Positions 24,920 to 32,388 of a DNA stretch of 50,625 nt are shown here, piece by piece. The notes below the pieces were generated by a model. It was given only the letters and a program-made list of their open reading frames with translations. It searched no databases and was not told the DNA's origin. A program made the translations under genes and the position numbers. Position 1 is the stretch's first letter. Every line of letters starts with the position of its first letter. Source of the stretch: Fidelibacterota bacterium (GTDB lineage: Bacteria; Fidelibacterota; UBA8477; JABMPR01); NCBI GenBank assembly GCA_016845065.1, contig JAERTG010000112.1, forward strand, positions 1-50,625, read 5' to 3'.

Positions 24920-25123
24920 GCCAGGCGCTGTGTGACCTTCGTCTGGCGGATCCAGATTCAGGGCTTCAATGACATCGTCCAGTGTTCCTCGATTGGTGTG
25001 ACAACCCTCGCAAGTATAATCCGTTAGATCACCTTCATCAGCTGGATTGATAGCATCACAACTCCAAAATGAAATGCTCATCAACAATAGCGTGGCCATC
25101 CAAAATTTTTGTATTAATCGCAT
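24917..25123 (-). CDS. N-terminal piece of the multiheme lipoprotein (signal + first heme)
   Basis: A 68-residue frame with a lipoprotein-like signal (MRLIQKFWMATLLLMSISFW, Cys at about 22) and one heme site CEGCH near 39-43, ending at TGA in a Gly/Pro-rich linker (GHTAPG). The downstream frame (23555-24904) continues in the same phase and lacks any signal, so this is most simply the first part of that gene. Taken alone it would be a monoheme lipoprotein. The ATG overlaps the end of the MerR gene by 10 nt; GGTGA lies upstream. The lipobox (FWSC) is not ideal. Confidence 0.75.
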   Translation of the reverse strand: MRLIQKFWMATLLLMSISFWSCDAINPADEGDLTDYTCEGCHTNRGTLDDVIEALNLDPPDEGHTAPG

Positions 25124-25584
25124 TTGAATTTCACCGATAGTATTTTTTTTAAATTTTCAACATTCAGGACCTGTTGATAAACCACACAGCCTCTACAATT
25201 TTCACCTTTCTCACGACAAGGTGTATCTTCAAAATCCCAACAGGGTCTACAGCTTCTATCTCCAGCAGGGCATGTTTGATAATCCTCCAAACCACATGGC
25301 TTCATTTCGTGACAGGGCAACATTGAGAGGATGTAGCGAATGCCAGCAAAATTCAGTTTGTTCTCGTGGATTTGTTTTTGGATGCAGGTAATCCATTCAA
25401 TATCAGACTCAGTATATCGTCTGTGACCGGAATCCAACTTGTGTGGTACCAACAAACCCTCGCGTTCATACAAACGCAAGCTCTCTACAGAAAGGTTGAG
25501 CCTTTGAGCAACTTCTCTAGGTGTGTAGAGTACTTCACTCTCGTGAGGTTCTATGGATGCTTCAATGTTTGGGTTTATGCTCAT
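25114..25584 (-). CDS. MerR-family regulator with Cys-rich sensor domain
   Basis: A 156-residue regulator. Residues 19-75 form the MerR winged-helix DNA-binding domain (LYTPREVAQRLNLSVESLRL, YEREGLL, HRRYTESDIEWI). The C-terminal part holds eight cysteines (91, 97, 105, 112, 115, 123, 130, 133) in the patterns CRPCW and CRGCVVY, which could bind an Fe-S cluster, zinc or another metal, or sense redox state. It is the first gene of the cytochrome operon, overlapping the next gene by 10 nt, so it probably controls its own operon. A palindrome (25604-25616) stands just upstream of the start, which has no ribosome site, so the message may be nearly leaderless. Effector unknown. Confidence 0.88.
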   Translation of the reverse strand: MSINPNIEASIEPHESEVLYTPREVAQRLNLSVESLRLYEREGLLVPHKLDSGHRRYTESDIEWITCIQKQIHENKLNFAGIRYILSMLPCHEMKPCGLEDYQTCPAGDRSCRPCWDFEDTPCREKGENCRGCVVYQQVLNVENLKKILSVKFKCD

Positions 25585-25603
25585 ATAATTTTTCTGTATT
25601 CTG

Positions 25604-25616
25604 AAATACCGTATTT
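25604..25616. promoter_or_regulatory. 13-bp palindrome, probable MerR operator of the cytochrome operon
   Basis: AAATAC-C-GTATTT is perfect on both arms; a third half-site GTATT lies four bases to the left (25596-25600). On the minus strand it falls between a TTGGCA and the start codon (TTGGCA, 18 bp, TATTTC), the usual place for a MerR operator. The promoter boxes are weak guesses. Confidence 0.5.
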
Positions 25617-25641
25617 ACAAAGTGTGTGCCAAAAATGGGGT

Positions 25642-25666
25642 CTAATTGCTAATGACTCTCAATTAG
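25642..25666. promoter_or_regulatory. Inverted repeat CTAATTG-N11-CAATTAG
   Basis: Two perfect 7-bp arms separated by 11 bp in the divergent region between the MerR operon and the DNA glycosylase gene. It is a possible second operator upstream of the MerR promoter; the protein is unknown. Confidence 0.35.
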
Positions 25667-25790
25667 GGCAAATAGGTGGAACTGTTGTTAAGAAATAATT
25701 ATGATTAGTTAATACTCACGTATCAAATCAACTGATTTTAGCGAGTATTTATATTGTAAACTACTTGTGCAGACTCATTTCTCTGAGTTT

Positions 25791-25806
25791 CGAGAAATAG
25801 TTCTCG
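25791..25806. promoter_or_regulatory. Dyad CGAGAA-ATAG-TTCTCG upstream of the glycosylase gene
   Basis: Perfect 6-bp arms with a 4-bp centre, 90 bp before the glycosylase start. The layout is LexA-like in size (compare GAAC-N4-GTTC of Firmicutes), which would suit a DNA repair gene, but the LexA box of this lineage is not known to me. Confidence 0.35.
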
Positions 25807-25862
25807 CAACTGAGAGTGATAAAATTGGTAACATTTGGCTTGTATCTCAAGTGTGGATTCAT

Positions 25863-25892
25863 TTGACACAACACGAATTAGGACAATATAAA
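25863..25892 (+). promoter_or_regulatory. Strong sigma-70-like promoter at the glycosylase gene
   Basis: TTGACA, 18 bp, TATAAA. The -10 box ends only 3 nt before the ATG at 25896, so transcription would begin at or just inside the start codon; either the message is leaderless or the true start is later (GTG at 25920). Confidence 0.5.
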
Positions 25893-25895
25893 AGC

Positions 25896-26585
25896 ATGGA
25901 AGTTCTCAACCATCATGCAGTGGAATCCATAGACCCTCATTTTTTTGAGCGAGAACCTATACAGGTCGCACAGTCTCTTCTTGGGAAAATAATTGCCGTC
26001 CCCCACTCCACAAGTTGGCTCATGGTGAGAATCATTGAGACGGAAGCCTATTATCGTAAGGAAAAGGCCAGCCACTCTTCCCTGGGCTACACCGAAAAGA
26101 GGAAAGCACTCTTCATGTCTCCTGGTACTATATATATGTATTATGCTAGAGGGGGTGATTCTCTCAATTTCTCATGTCAAGGCGAGGGCAACGCAGTACT
26201 CATTAAGTCAGCTTACCCAGTTATTCAGGAAAATGCCAGCCTCGACACTCTTTCTGTCATGCAGCGCAACAATCCAATTAGGAATGGCAGTAAACGCTCC
26301 GTTAACACACTATGTGCAGGTCAAACGCTGCTATGTAAATCGCTTAACCTCAAGGTACATGAGTGGGATACAAAACAATTAACCCCAAATGCTCTAGAGC
26401 TCTGGGATGACACCTATGCTCCTGAAAAGATCATACAAACCAAGCGATTAGGTATCCCACCAGGCAGGGATGACCATCTCCCATATCGATTTATTGATCT
26501 ACGCTATACCGCGTTCTGCACAAAAAATCCATTACGAGTTCGAAACTTTCAGATGGGGAGAGATTACACTATCTTGCAGCCATGA
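25896..26585 (+). CDS. 3-methyladenine DNA glycosylase (Mpg/AAG family)
   Basis: A 229-residue base-excision repair enzyme that removes alkylated purines such as 3-methyladenine. Family signs: FFEREPIQVAQSLLGKIIAV near 19-38, VRIIETEAYYRKEKASHSS near 47-65 (the Glu of ETEAY is the catalytic acid), MSPGTIYMYYARGG near 77-90 and LNFSCQGEGNAVLIKSA. Length is usual for bacterial members. The frame could begin at 25767, but the family N-terminus fits the ATG at 25896. A strong promoter overlaps the start region. The stop overlaps the next ATG by ATGA, linking it with the dipeptidase gene. Confidence 0.92.
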   Translation: MEVLNHHAVESIDPHFFEREPIQVAQSLLGKIIAVPHSTSWLMVRIIETEAYYRKEKASHSSLGYTEKRKALFMSPGTIYMYYARGGDSLNFSCQGEGNAVLIKSAYPVIQENASLDTLSVMQRNNPIRNGSKRSVNTLCAGQTLLCKSLNLKVHEWDTKQLTPNALELWDDTYAPEKIIQTKRLGIPPGRDDHLPYRFIDLRYTAFCTKNPLRVRNFQMGRDYTILQP

Positions 26586-27256
26586 AAAAACGAATCGCAT
26601 ACATATTACTGTTTACTCTTATTTGTTTCCTCTCCCTGATTGCAGGTCAGGATTTGTTGTTGGAGACTCGACTTCAAAACCAGGGTCTGGTGAACATTCA
26701 CACATTGGCTCCAGACATTTTGGTTGAGCTGAAATACTCCACAACTGATAATTTTCTCAATGCGGATACTTATGGTGAATTGGAAAATTGCTATCTCCAA
26801 CCCAAGGCAGCTGTCATGCTTAAACAAGCCCAGGAGAACCTCAAGAAGATAAACCCCGATTTAAGCCTGTTGGTCTATGATGGTGCTCGTCCCCGCTCTA
26901 TTCAGCGTAAAATGTGGGCCCTTGTTGTGAACACACCATCTCAAGATTATGTGGCCAATCCAGATCGAGGATCTGTGCATAATTTTGGCTCTGCCGTCGA
27001 CCTTACCATTGCCACTAATGAAGGAGTCCCCCTGGATATGGGTACCGCTTTTGACTACTTTGGGAAATTAGCCCAGCCGCGACATGAGGCACACTTTCTA
27101 AAAGAAAAAAAGCTAACCAGGCAGCAGATTGACAATCGTCATCTTTTGAGAGATGTGATGACTCAAGCTGGCTTCCAGGCTATCTCTATTGAGTGGTGGC
27201 ACTTCAACGCTGTACCAGTCAAAGAAGCACGTTCCCAATATCAAATTATTGAATAA
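26582..27256 (+). CDS. D-alanyl-D-alanine dipeptidase (VanX/DdpX type, M15D)
   Basis: A 224-residue exported zinc peptidase with signal peptide MKKRIAYILLFTLICFLSLI. The zinc site is complete: SVHNFGSAVDLT (His133, Asp140) and EWWHF with catalytic Glu204 and zinc ligand His207. It hydrolyses D-Ala-D-Ala in the periplasm. Other supports are VELKYSTTDNFLNADTYG near 35-55 and the Arg-containing YDGARPRSIQRKMW. No vanH/vanA genes are near, so a cell-wall recycling role (as DdpX) is more likely than glycopeptide resistance. The ATG overlaps the glycosylase stop; the aminopeptidase gene follows after 10 nt. Confidence 0.92.
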   Translation: MKKRIAYILLFTLICFLSLIAGQDLLLETRLQNQGLVNIHTLAPDILVELKYSTTDNFLNADTYGELENCYLQPKAAVMLKQAQENLKKINPDLSLLVYDGARPRSIQRKMWALVVNTPSQDYVANPDRGSVHNFGSAVDLTIATNEGVPLDMGTAFDYFGKLAQPRHEAHFLKEKKLTRQQIDNRHLLRDVMTQAGFQAISIEWWHFNAVPVKEARSQYQIIE

Positions 27257-27266
27257 GGATGTTTCC

Positions 27267-28652
27267 ATGCTCCCTAAAATAAAACTAATTGTCCCTCTTC
27301 TCCTCATACTAGCCTGCAGTACCACTGCCAGTAGTATGTCAAAAAAGGAGAATCTCCCCAAAGACGAGTTCGCCAGACGTAGAGCCGTTTTTATTGAAGA
27401 ATTACGTGAACTTGATGCCTGCGCAATCTTTCATACTGCTCCACAATACAAACGCAATCATGATGTGGAATTTCAGTATAGGCAAGATTCGGATTTCTTC
27501 TATTTAACAGGTTGGACTCAAATGCAGGGGATATTGTTGTTGACTCCCCAAGATAAAGTGGAGGATGGTGCTGAGGTTTCCATGTTTGTGGTGCCTCGGA
27601 ACCAAAAATGGGAGGTTTGGACGGGTCCCAAAGCTGGAGTTGATGAGGCCATGGTGCTGCCAGGCGTCGATCAAGCTTATGATTATGCTGATTTTTACAC
27701 CCATTTGGGAAAACTTATCAAAGGCTATGAGAGATTGGTCATCTCATACGGCAGTGACTTGGTTTTCGAGCATGAGTTTGATGATTATTTTAAATCCACC
27801 AGGAGTCATCCCAGCATCGTCCAGGAGGCATCCTCGATTCTCAAATCATACCGTCTCCTCAAATCAGACTTTGAAATCAATTCCTTGCAAAAAGGGATTG
27901 ATGTGACTCATCAATCCCTCGCGGAAGTCTTACCCCTGATACCTACTCTGAACTTTGAATACGAGGTTGCAGCTGCCATTGAATATGGCTTCGCAAAACG
28001 GGGAGCTGAACGATTGGGTTTTCCCTCGATTGTTGGAGCTGGGATAAATGCTACTTACCTGCATTATAATGATAATCAGGGCCCCCTGATTGCTGGAGAT
28101 CTGTTACTCATGGATGTTGGTGCCGAGTGGAATTATTATTCTGCTGATATCAGCCGGACTGTTCCTATTTCAGGAAGGTTCAGCCCTGAGCAAAGTGCTA
28201 TCTATCAACTTGTACTTGATGCACAGGCAGCAGCTATTGAATTGGTCAAACCAGGTACTTCATGGCGAATCCCTCATGATACAGCAATCGAGGTAATCAC
28301 ATCTGGGCTGATTAATTTGGGCTTACTTGAAGGTGATCCAATCGATCTGATTCAGGAGAAGGCATATCGTCAGTTTTTCATGCACGGAACTTCACACTGG
28401 CTGGGTTTGGATGTCCATGACGCCGGGGGCTGGGTCGGAGATGATGGAAAACCTCACATACTAAAACCAGGGATGGTTCTCACCGTTGAACCAGGAATCT
28501 ATATCAGCGAGTCCGATGATGTGGATCAGAAGTGGTGGAATATCGGTGTGCGTATCGAGGATGATGTGCTTGTTACACCAAAGGGACACCGTGTTTTGAG
28601 TCAGTCTATACCTAAAACTATACAAGAGATTGAGGCTCTGATGCAGCCCTGA
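27267..28652 (+). CDS. Lipoprotein Xaa-Pro aminopeptidase (M24B, PepP-like)
   Basis: A 461-residue metallopeptidase that removes N-terminal residues before proline. Start ATG 27267 follows AAGGATG and gives a lipoprotein signal (MLPKIKLIVPLLLILAC), so it works outside the cytoplasm, unlike E. coli PepP. The N-terminal aminopeptidase P domain (about 35-165) contains the RNHDVEFQYRQDSDFFYLTG signature. The catalytic pita-bread domain keeps all five metal ligands: Asp283, Asp294, His377 (in HGTSHWLGLDVHDAG), Glu408 (VEPGIY) and Glu431 (RIEDD). It is last in the repair/peptidase operon; with the dipeptidase before it, peptide scavenging in the periplasm is likely. A longer start at 27189 would bury the signal. 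Confidence 0.93.
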   Translation: MLPKIKLIVPLLLILACSTTASSMSKKENLPKDEFARRRAVFIEELRELDACAIFHTAPQYKRNHDVEFQYRQDSDFFYLTGWTQMQGILLLTPQDKVEDGAEVSMFVVPRNQKWEVWTGPKAGVDEAMVLPGVDQAYDYADFYTHLGKLIKGYERLVISYGSDLVFEHEFDDYFKSTRSHPSIVQEASSILKSYRLLKSDFEINSLQKGIDVTHQSLAEVLPLIPTLNFEYEVAAAIEYGFAKRGAERLGFPSIVGAGINATYLHYNDNQGPLIAGDLLLMDVGAEWNYYSADISRTVPISGRFSPEQSAIYQLVLDAQAAAIELVKPGTSWRIPHDTAIEVITSGLINLGLLEGDPIDLIQEKAYRQFFMHGTSHWLGLDVHDAGGWVGDDGKPHILKPGMVLTVEPGIYISESDDVDQKWWNIGVRIEDDVLVTPKGHRVLSQSIPKTIQEIEALMQP

Positions 28653-28668
28653 TAGGCTGCTGATTTCT
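28643..28668 (+). terminator. Weak hairpin at the aminopeptidase stop
   Basis: GCAGCC-CTGATA-GGCTGC forms a 6-bp stem that includes the stop codon, followed by TGATTTCTC. The T run is poor, so it may only partly end transcription before the lipid operon promoter. Confidence 0.35.
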
Positions 28669-28683
28669 CAATAAGTTAAACGT

Positions 28684-28712
28684 TTGACATGCGAATAACT
28701 CCCATCTATATT
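28684..28712 (+). promoter_or_regulatory. Sigma-70-like promoter of the yceD-rpmF-fab operon
   Basis: TTGACA (28684-28689), exactly 17 bp, TATATT (28707-28712): a near-consensus promoter. Transcription would start near 28719, leaving only about 8 nt before the ATG, with no ribosome site, so the message looks nearly leaderless. Confidence 0.75.
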
Positions 28713-28726
28713 GCGCGGCTTTGACA

Positions 28727-29209
28727 ATGAAGATAGTACTGAACACATTGCCGAGAGGCAAACCAGAGCAGATCTTTGACAGCGTAGCACAGCTACAACA
28801 AGATGAAAGCATCGAGTGGAAACCACTCCAGTTTGAATTGAAGTTAGGCATGGACCGACAGGGTCAAAATTTTTATCTACACGGGAATATTTCCTGCACA
28901 GGTCTCTTTATTTGTGAGGCTGGCATGGAGGAGTTTAAAGACACCCTGGAGAGTGAAATTAGAGTCATGCTAACCTTTGATTCTAAATATCTGGAGTCTT
29001 ACGAAGGGGACGAAATATTTCACGTTCCTGCCCATCAGGCAGAATATGATCTCTATCCCATTGTCCACGATGCTGTGTTGTTAGCCATCCCCATCTCACA
29101 TAGATGCGGTACTGATTGTAAGGCAGGTGAAGAACTGCAAAAAATAATCAAACCGCCTGAGAAACCGGATGAGCGCTGGGCTAAGCTAAAAGATTTGTTC
29201 AACGAATAG
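28727..29209 (+). CDS. yceD: YceD/DUF177-family protein
   Basis: A 160-residue cytoplasmic protein of the YceD (DUF177) family, which in E. coli supports 23S rRNA accumulation. The call rests on the central part (LHGNISCTGLFICEAGMEEF, then the acidic stretch), the YPIVHDAVLLAIPISHRCG segment followed by a Cys pair (CGTDCKAG), and the position immediately upstream of rpmF, the usual place for this gene. ATG 28727 is chosen over TTG 28721. It is the first gene of the ribosomal/fatty-acid operon and lies only about 8 nt from the predicted transcription start. Confidence 0.85.
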   Translation: MKIVLNTLPRGKPEQIFDSVAQLQQDESIEWKPLQFELKLGMDRQGQNFYLHGNISCTGLFICEAGMEEFKDTLESEIRVMLTFDSKYLESYEGDEIFHVPAHQAEYDLYPIVHDAVLLAIPISHRCGTDCKAGEELQKIIKPPEKPDERWAKLKDLFNE

Positions 29210-29222
29210 GAGATTTTAACTC

Positions 29223-29405
29223 GTGGCTGTACCAAAAAGAAAAACCTCACGGGCCAGAAGGGATAAACGTCGCACGCACTGGAAGGCGTCTCTCGCTGGT
29301 CTCATCACCTGCTCAAACTGCAGCGAACCAAAACTACCACACCGTGTATGTCCCCATTGTGGATATTACAAGGGAAAACAGGTTACCATTCCTAAAGAAG
29401 TTTGA
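29223..29405 (+). CDS. rpmF: Ribosomal protein bL32
   Basis: A 60-residue ribosomal protein beginning with GTG ([20 protein letters not shown]), preceded by AGGAG. It has the zinc-binding form: CSNC near 31-34 and CPHC near 44-47. It is the large-subunit protein bL32, between yceD and plsX as in many bacteria. A basic N-terminus and the length are normal. Confidence 0.97.
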   Translation: MAVPKRKTSRARRDKRRTHWKASLAGLITCSNCSEPKLPHRVCPHCGYYKGKQVTIPKEV

Positions 29406-29413
29406 TTTCAAAC

Positions 29414-30454
29414 ATGAAAATCGTGGTTGATAGTATGGGGGGCGATAATGCCCCTTTTATCAATATCGACGGAGCTATTCAATATTTGAATGATCCTAAA
29501 AGTATTGGTGATGTCATACTCGTTGGTAAAGAAGACCTTATTCGCCACGAACTTCAAAACAGATCATTTGAAAGCCCTCGTTTACATATTCATCATGCCT
29601 CCCAAGTGGTTTCCATGGATGAATCCCCAACCAGATCCTATAAAGAGAAAAAAGATTCCTCCATGCGAGTTGGAATCGGTCTGGTTAAATCAAACGAGGC
29701 AGAAGCTTTTATTTCAGCTGGGAACACTGGGGCTACAATGACCTATTCCCTTCTCTCACTAGGACGTATCCCAGGAGTTGACCGTCCTGCTGTAGGAGCA
29801 TTTATGCCTCACGAAGAAGGAGCAACTCTCCTGCTGGATGTCGGCGCTTCGGCTGAAGCAAAACCTAAAAATTTACTCCAATTTGGAATCATGGGCAGTA
29901 TTGTTCACCGTTATCTAACCAAAACAGAAATGCCCAGGGTTGGGCTTATGAGTATTGGTGAAGAAGCAGAGAAGGGAACTTCACTGGTTCGGGAAGCTAA
30001 ACGGCTCCTGGAAGATTCCAGTCTGAACTTCAAGGGTTTCGCAGAAGGTAGAGACATCTTTTTCGATAAATTTGATGTTATTGTAACCGATGGGTTTACT
30101 GGCAACGTCTCATTAAAACTGGCTGAAAGCACTTTCAAAACTCTGTTCAGCATGATCAAGAGAAGAATAGATCGACCCAGCAGACTATTGGGAGCACGTC
30201 TTATCAAGCCAGTATTTGCTGAGTTGACAGGAATTTTTGATCCAAACAATTATGGCGGTTCACCCCTACTTGGCATTAGGGGTATCTCGCTGATAGCTCA
30301 TGGATCTTCAAATGAGAAAGCCATTAAGGCAGCTCTTTTTGAAGCCCAGAGTCTCATTAAATCGAATATGATTGATGCCATTGAGCAGGAAATCACTAAA
30401 TCCTTATCCAACATAGTTTATACGGATATGGACGAACAAATCATCCACCACTAA
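29414..30454 (+). CDS. plsX: Phosphate acyltransferase PlsX
   Basis: A 346-residue peripheral enzyme that makes acyl-phosphate from acyl-ACP for phospholipid synthesis. Starts MKIVVDSMGGDNAP, the family hallmark, at ATG 29414 (the frame could begin at TTG 29402, overlapping the rpmF stop). Other marks: EAFISAGNTGATM near 98-110, DRPAVGAFMP, LLLDVGASAEAKPKNLLQFG near 139-158 and VIVTDGFTGNVSLKLAE near 219. No strong ribosome site is seen, so it may be coupled to rpmF. It sits before fabH in the lipid cluster. Confidence 0.96.
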   Translation: MKIVVDSMGGDNAPFINIDGAIQYLNDPKSIGDVILVGKEDLIRHELQNRSFESPRLHIHHASQVVSMDESPTRSYKEKKDSSMRVGIGLVKSNEAEAFISAGNTGATMTYSLLSLGRIPGVDRPAVGAFMPHEEGATLLLDVGASAEAKPKNLLQFGIMGSIVHRYLTKTEMPRVGLMSIGEEAEKGTSLVREAKRLLEDSSLNFKGFAEGRDIFFDKFDVIVTDGFTGNVSLKLAESTFKTLFSMIKRRIDRPSRLLGARLIKPVFAELTGIFDPNNYGGSPLLGIRGISLIAHGSSNEKAIKAALFEAQSLIKSNMIDAIEQEITKSLSNIVYTDMDEQIIHH

Positions 30455-30471
30455 CCAATCAGGGAAACAAT

Positions 30472-31470
30472 ATGATCCGTGCTGCAATAACTGGAGTTGC
30501 CTCCTATGTACCCAAAAAAGTAATTACAAATTTTGATCTTGAAAAAATGGTGGATACCAATGACGAGTGGATTGTTAGCCGTACTGGGATCAGGGAAAGA
30601 CGCGTAGCTGCTGATGGTGAAGCCAGTTCTGATATGAGTGTGAGTGCTATAAATAAGCTACTTGATGAGACTGGAACCAAGGCAGAAGAGATCGATGCCA
30701 TCATTGTGGCAACTGTCACCCCTGACATGCTCTTTCCTTCAACAGCCGCATTGATTCAGGAGAAAATCGGTGCTGTCAATGCGTGGGGCTATGATCTATC
30801 AGGAGCCTGCTCAGGTTTTCTTTTTGCTCTCAAATCGGGGTCTTCACTCATCCAGACCGGTTCTAAAAAAGTTATTGTCGTGGGCGTGGATACCATGAGC
30901 TCCATTCTGGATTATACTGATCGCAATACATGCATTCTTTTTGGTGATGGAGGCGGCGCTGTTCTGCTTGAACCCACTGAAGATGAGAATTATGGAATGA
31001 TCGATGACATTCTCCACATCGATGGTAGTGGTGCAGATGCACTCCACATGAAAGCCGGAGGAAGTCGGAAACCAGCAACCCATGCCACTGTTGACGCAAG
31101 GGAGCACTATATCTATCAGGATGGACGCAGTGTTTTCAAGCGTGCCTCCAACGATATGGCTAACGTCAGTGCAGAAATTCTTGAGAAAAACGATCTTAAA
31201 GCAGAAGATGTTGGAATCTTTATTCCACACCAAGCAAACAAGCGAATCATCGATGTTGCTGCACGCAAGGCAGGCTTCAAGGATGAACAGGTCTTACTTA
31301 ACATTGATAAATACGGTAATACCACTGCAGGTACACTTCCCATCGGATTAGATGAAGTAGTCCGTGAGGGACGCATTAAAGATGGCGACCTCGTCCTATT
31401 TGCAGCATTTGGTGCAGGGTATACCTGGGGCAGTATTCTACTGCGCTATGGACCGGGCAAGAAAGGGTAA
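30472..31470 (+). CDS. fabH: 3-oxoacyl-ACP synthase III
   Basis: A 332-residue KAS III that starts fatty-acid synthesis by condensing acetyl-CoA (or another acyl-CoA) with malonyl-ACP. The catalytic triad is present: Cys113 in SGACSGF, His253 in PHQANKR and Asn283 in GNTTAG. The N-terminal ITGVASYVPKKVITN and SRTGIRERR segments are typical. The ribosome site is AGGGAAA. It lies 17 nt after plsX and 3 nt before fabD. Confidence 0.97.
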   Translation: MIRAAITGVASYVPKKVITNFDLEKMVDTNDEWIVSRTGIRERRVAADGEASSDMSVSAINKLLDETGTKAEEIDAIIVATVTPDMLFPSTAALIQEKIGAVNAWGYDLSGACSGFLFALKSGSSLIQTGSKKVIVVGVDTMSSILDYTDRNTCILFGDGGGAVLLEPTEDENYGMIDDILHIDGSGADALHMKAGGSRKPATHATVDAREHYIYQDGRSVFKRASNDMANVSAEILEKNDLKAEDVGIFIPHQANKRIIDVAARKAGFKDEQVLLNIDKYGNTTAGTLPIGLDEVVREGRIKDGDLVLFAAFGAGYTWGSILLRYGPGKKG

Positions 31471-31473
31471 TTC

Positions 31474-32388
31474 ATGAAACGTGCTCTCGTATTTCCAGGA
31501 CAGGCGTCCCAGTATGTTGGAATGGGACAGGATATTTTTAACAAAAATCAATCTGTAAAAGACATGTATGCAGCTGCCGAGGGGATACTCGGCTTTGATG
31601 TTGCCGATATCAGCTTCAATGGTCCTCTTGAGGCTCTGACCGAAACAAAAGTAACTCAACCTGCTCTCTTTGTCACATCAGCTGCGCTGTTTACACTTCT
31701 TCCAAAGTCATATGAGTTTTCAATGACTGCTGGACACAGTCTCGGTGAGTTTTCAGCACTTTTTGCTGCTGGCGTCCTCAGTTTCGAAGATGCTCTCGCC
31801 ATAGTGAAGGTACGATCAGAGGGAATGCAGACTGCGGGAGAAAATCAAACTGGTACTATGGCAGCCATTCTGAATATGTCCCGCGAGGAGATCGCTAAAG
31901 TATGCAAACATGCCTCTTTAAGGGGAATCGTGCAGGCTGCGAATTTCAATTCCCCAGGGCAAATTGTCATCTCAGGTGAAACCAATGCCGTCCATTATGC
32001 CATGGAAATTGCCAAAAACCTTGGGGCGCGTAAAGCTCTTGCTTTGAATGTGAGCGGTGCTTTTCACTCTCCACTTATGTCCACGGCCAAACCTGATCTC
32101 AGTGCTGTTATTGAAAAAACCAAATTTAACAAAGCAAAGGTACCAGTCGTTGCCAATGTGGACGCAACCCCAACATCTGATCCTGATAAGATCAAGTCTA
32201 ACCTTATCGATCAACTGGAAAGCCCTGTACTATGGGAAGATACTGTGGAATTCATGGTTAAGGATGGTGTTGAAGAGATAGTAGAAATTGGCCCGGGGAA
32301 AGTACTCCAGGGACTAGTAAAACGTATCAAGAGGGATATGACAACAGGTGGGTTCGCAACCCAGGAGCAATTGGAGGTTTTATCATGA
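31474..32388 (+). CDS. fabD: Malonyl-CoA:ACP transacylase
   Basis: A 304-residue enzyme that moves malonyl from CoA to ACP. Starts LVFPGQASQYVGMGQD; the nucleophile elbow GHSLGE has Ser89, and the catalytic His198 is in SGAFHSPLM. The Arg-containing VRSEGMQ and the NFNSPGQIVISG motif are also present. The start is supported by AAAGGG, and the stop overlaps the fabG ATG (ATGA), which suggests coupled translation. Confidence 0.97.
   Translation: MKRALVFPGQASQYVGMGQDIFNKNQSVKDMYAAAEGILGFDVADISFNGPLEALTETKVTQPALFVTSAALFTLLPKSYEFSMTAGHSLGEFSALFAAGVLSFEDALAIVKVRSEGMQTAGENQTGTMAAILNMSREEIAKVCKHASLRGIVQAANFNSPGQIVISGETNAVHYAMEIAKNLGARKALALNVSGAFHSPLMSTAKPDLSAVIEKTKFNKAKVPVVANVDATPTSDPDKIKSNLIDQLESPVLWEDTVEFMVKDGVEEIVEIGPGKVLQGLVKRIKRDMTTGGFATQEQLEVLS

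Noticed and set aside
26582..27256. Vancomycin-resistance vanX
   Set aside because: No vanH, vanA or vanRS nearby; the signal peptide and peptidase neighbour suit wall recycling.
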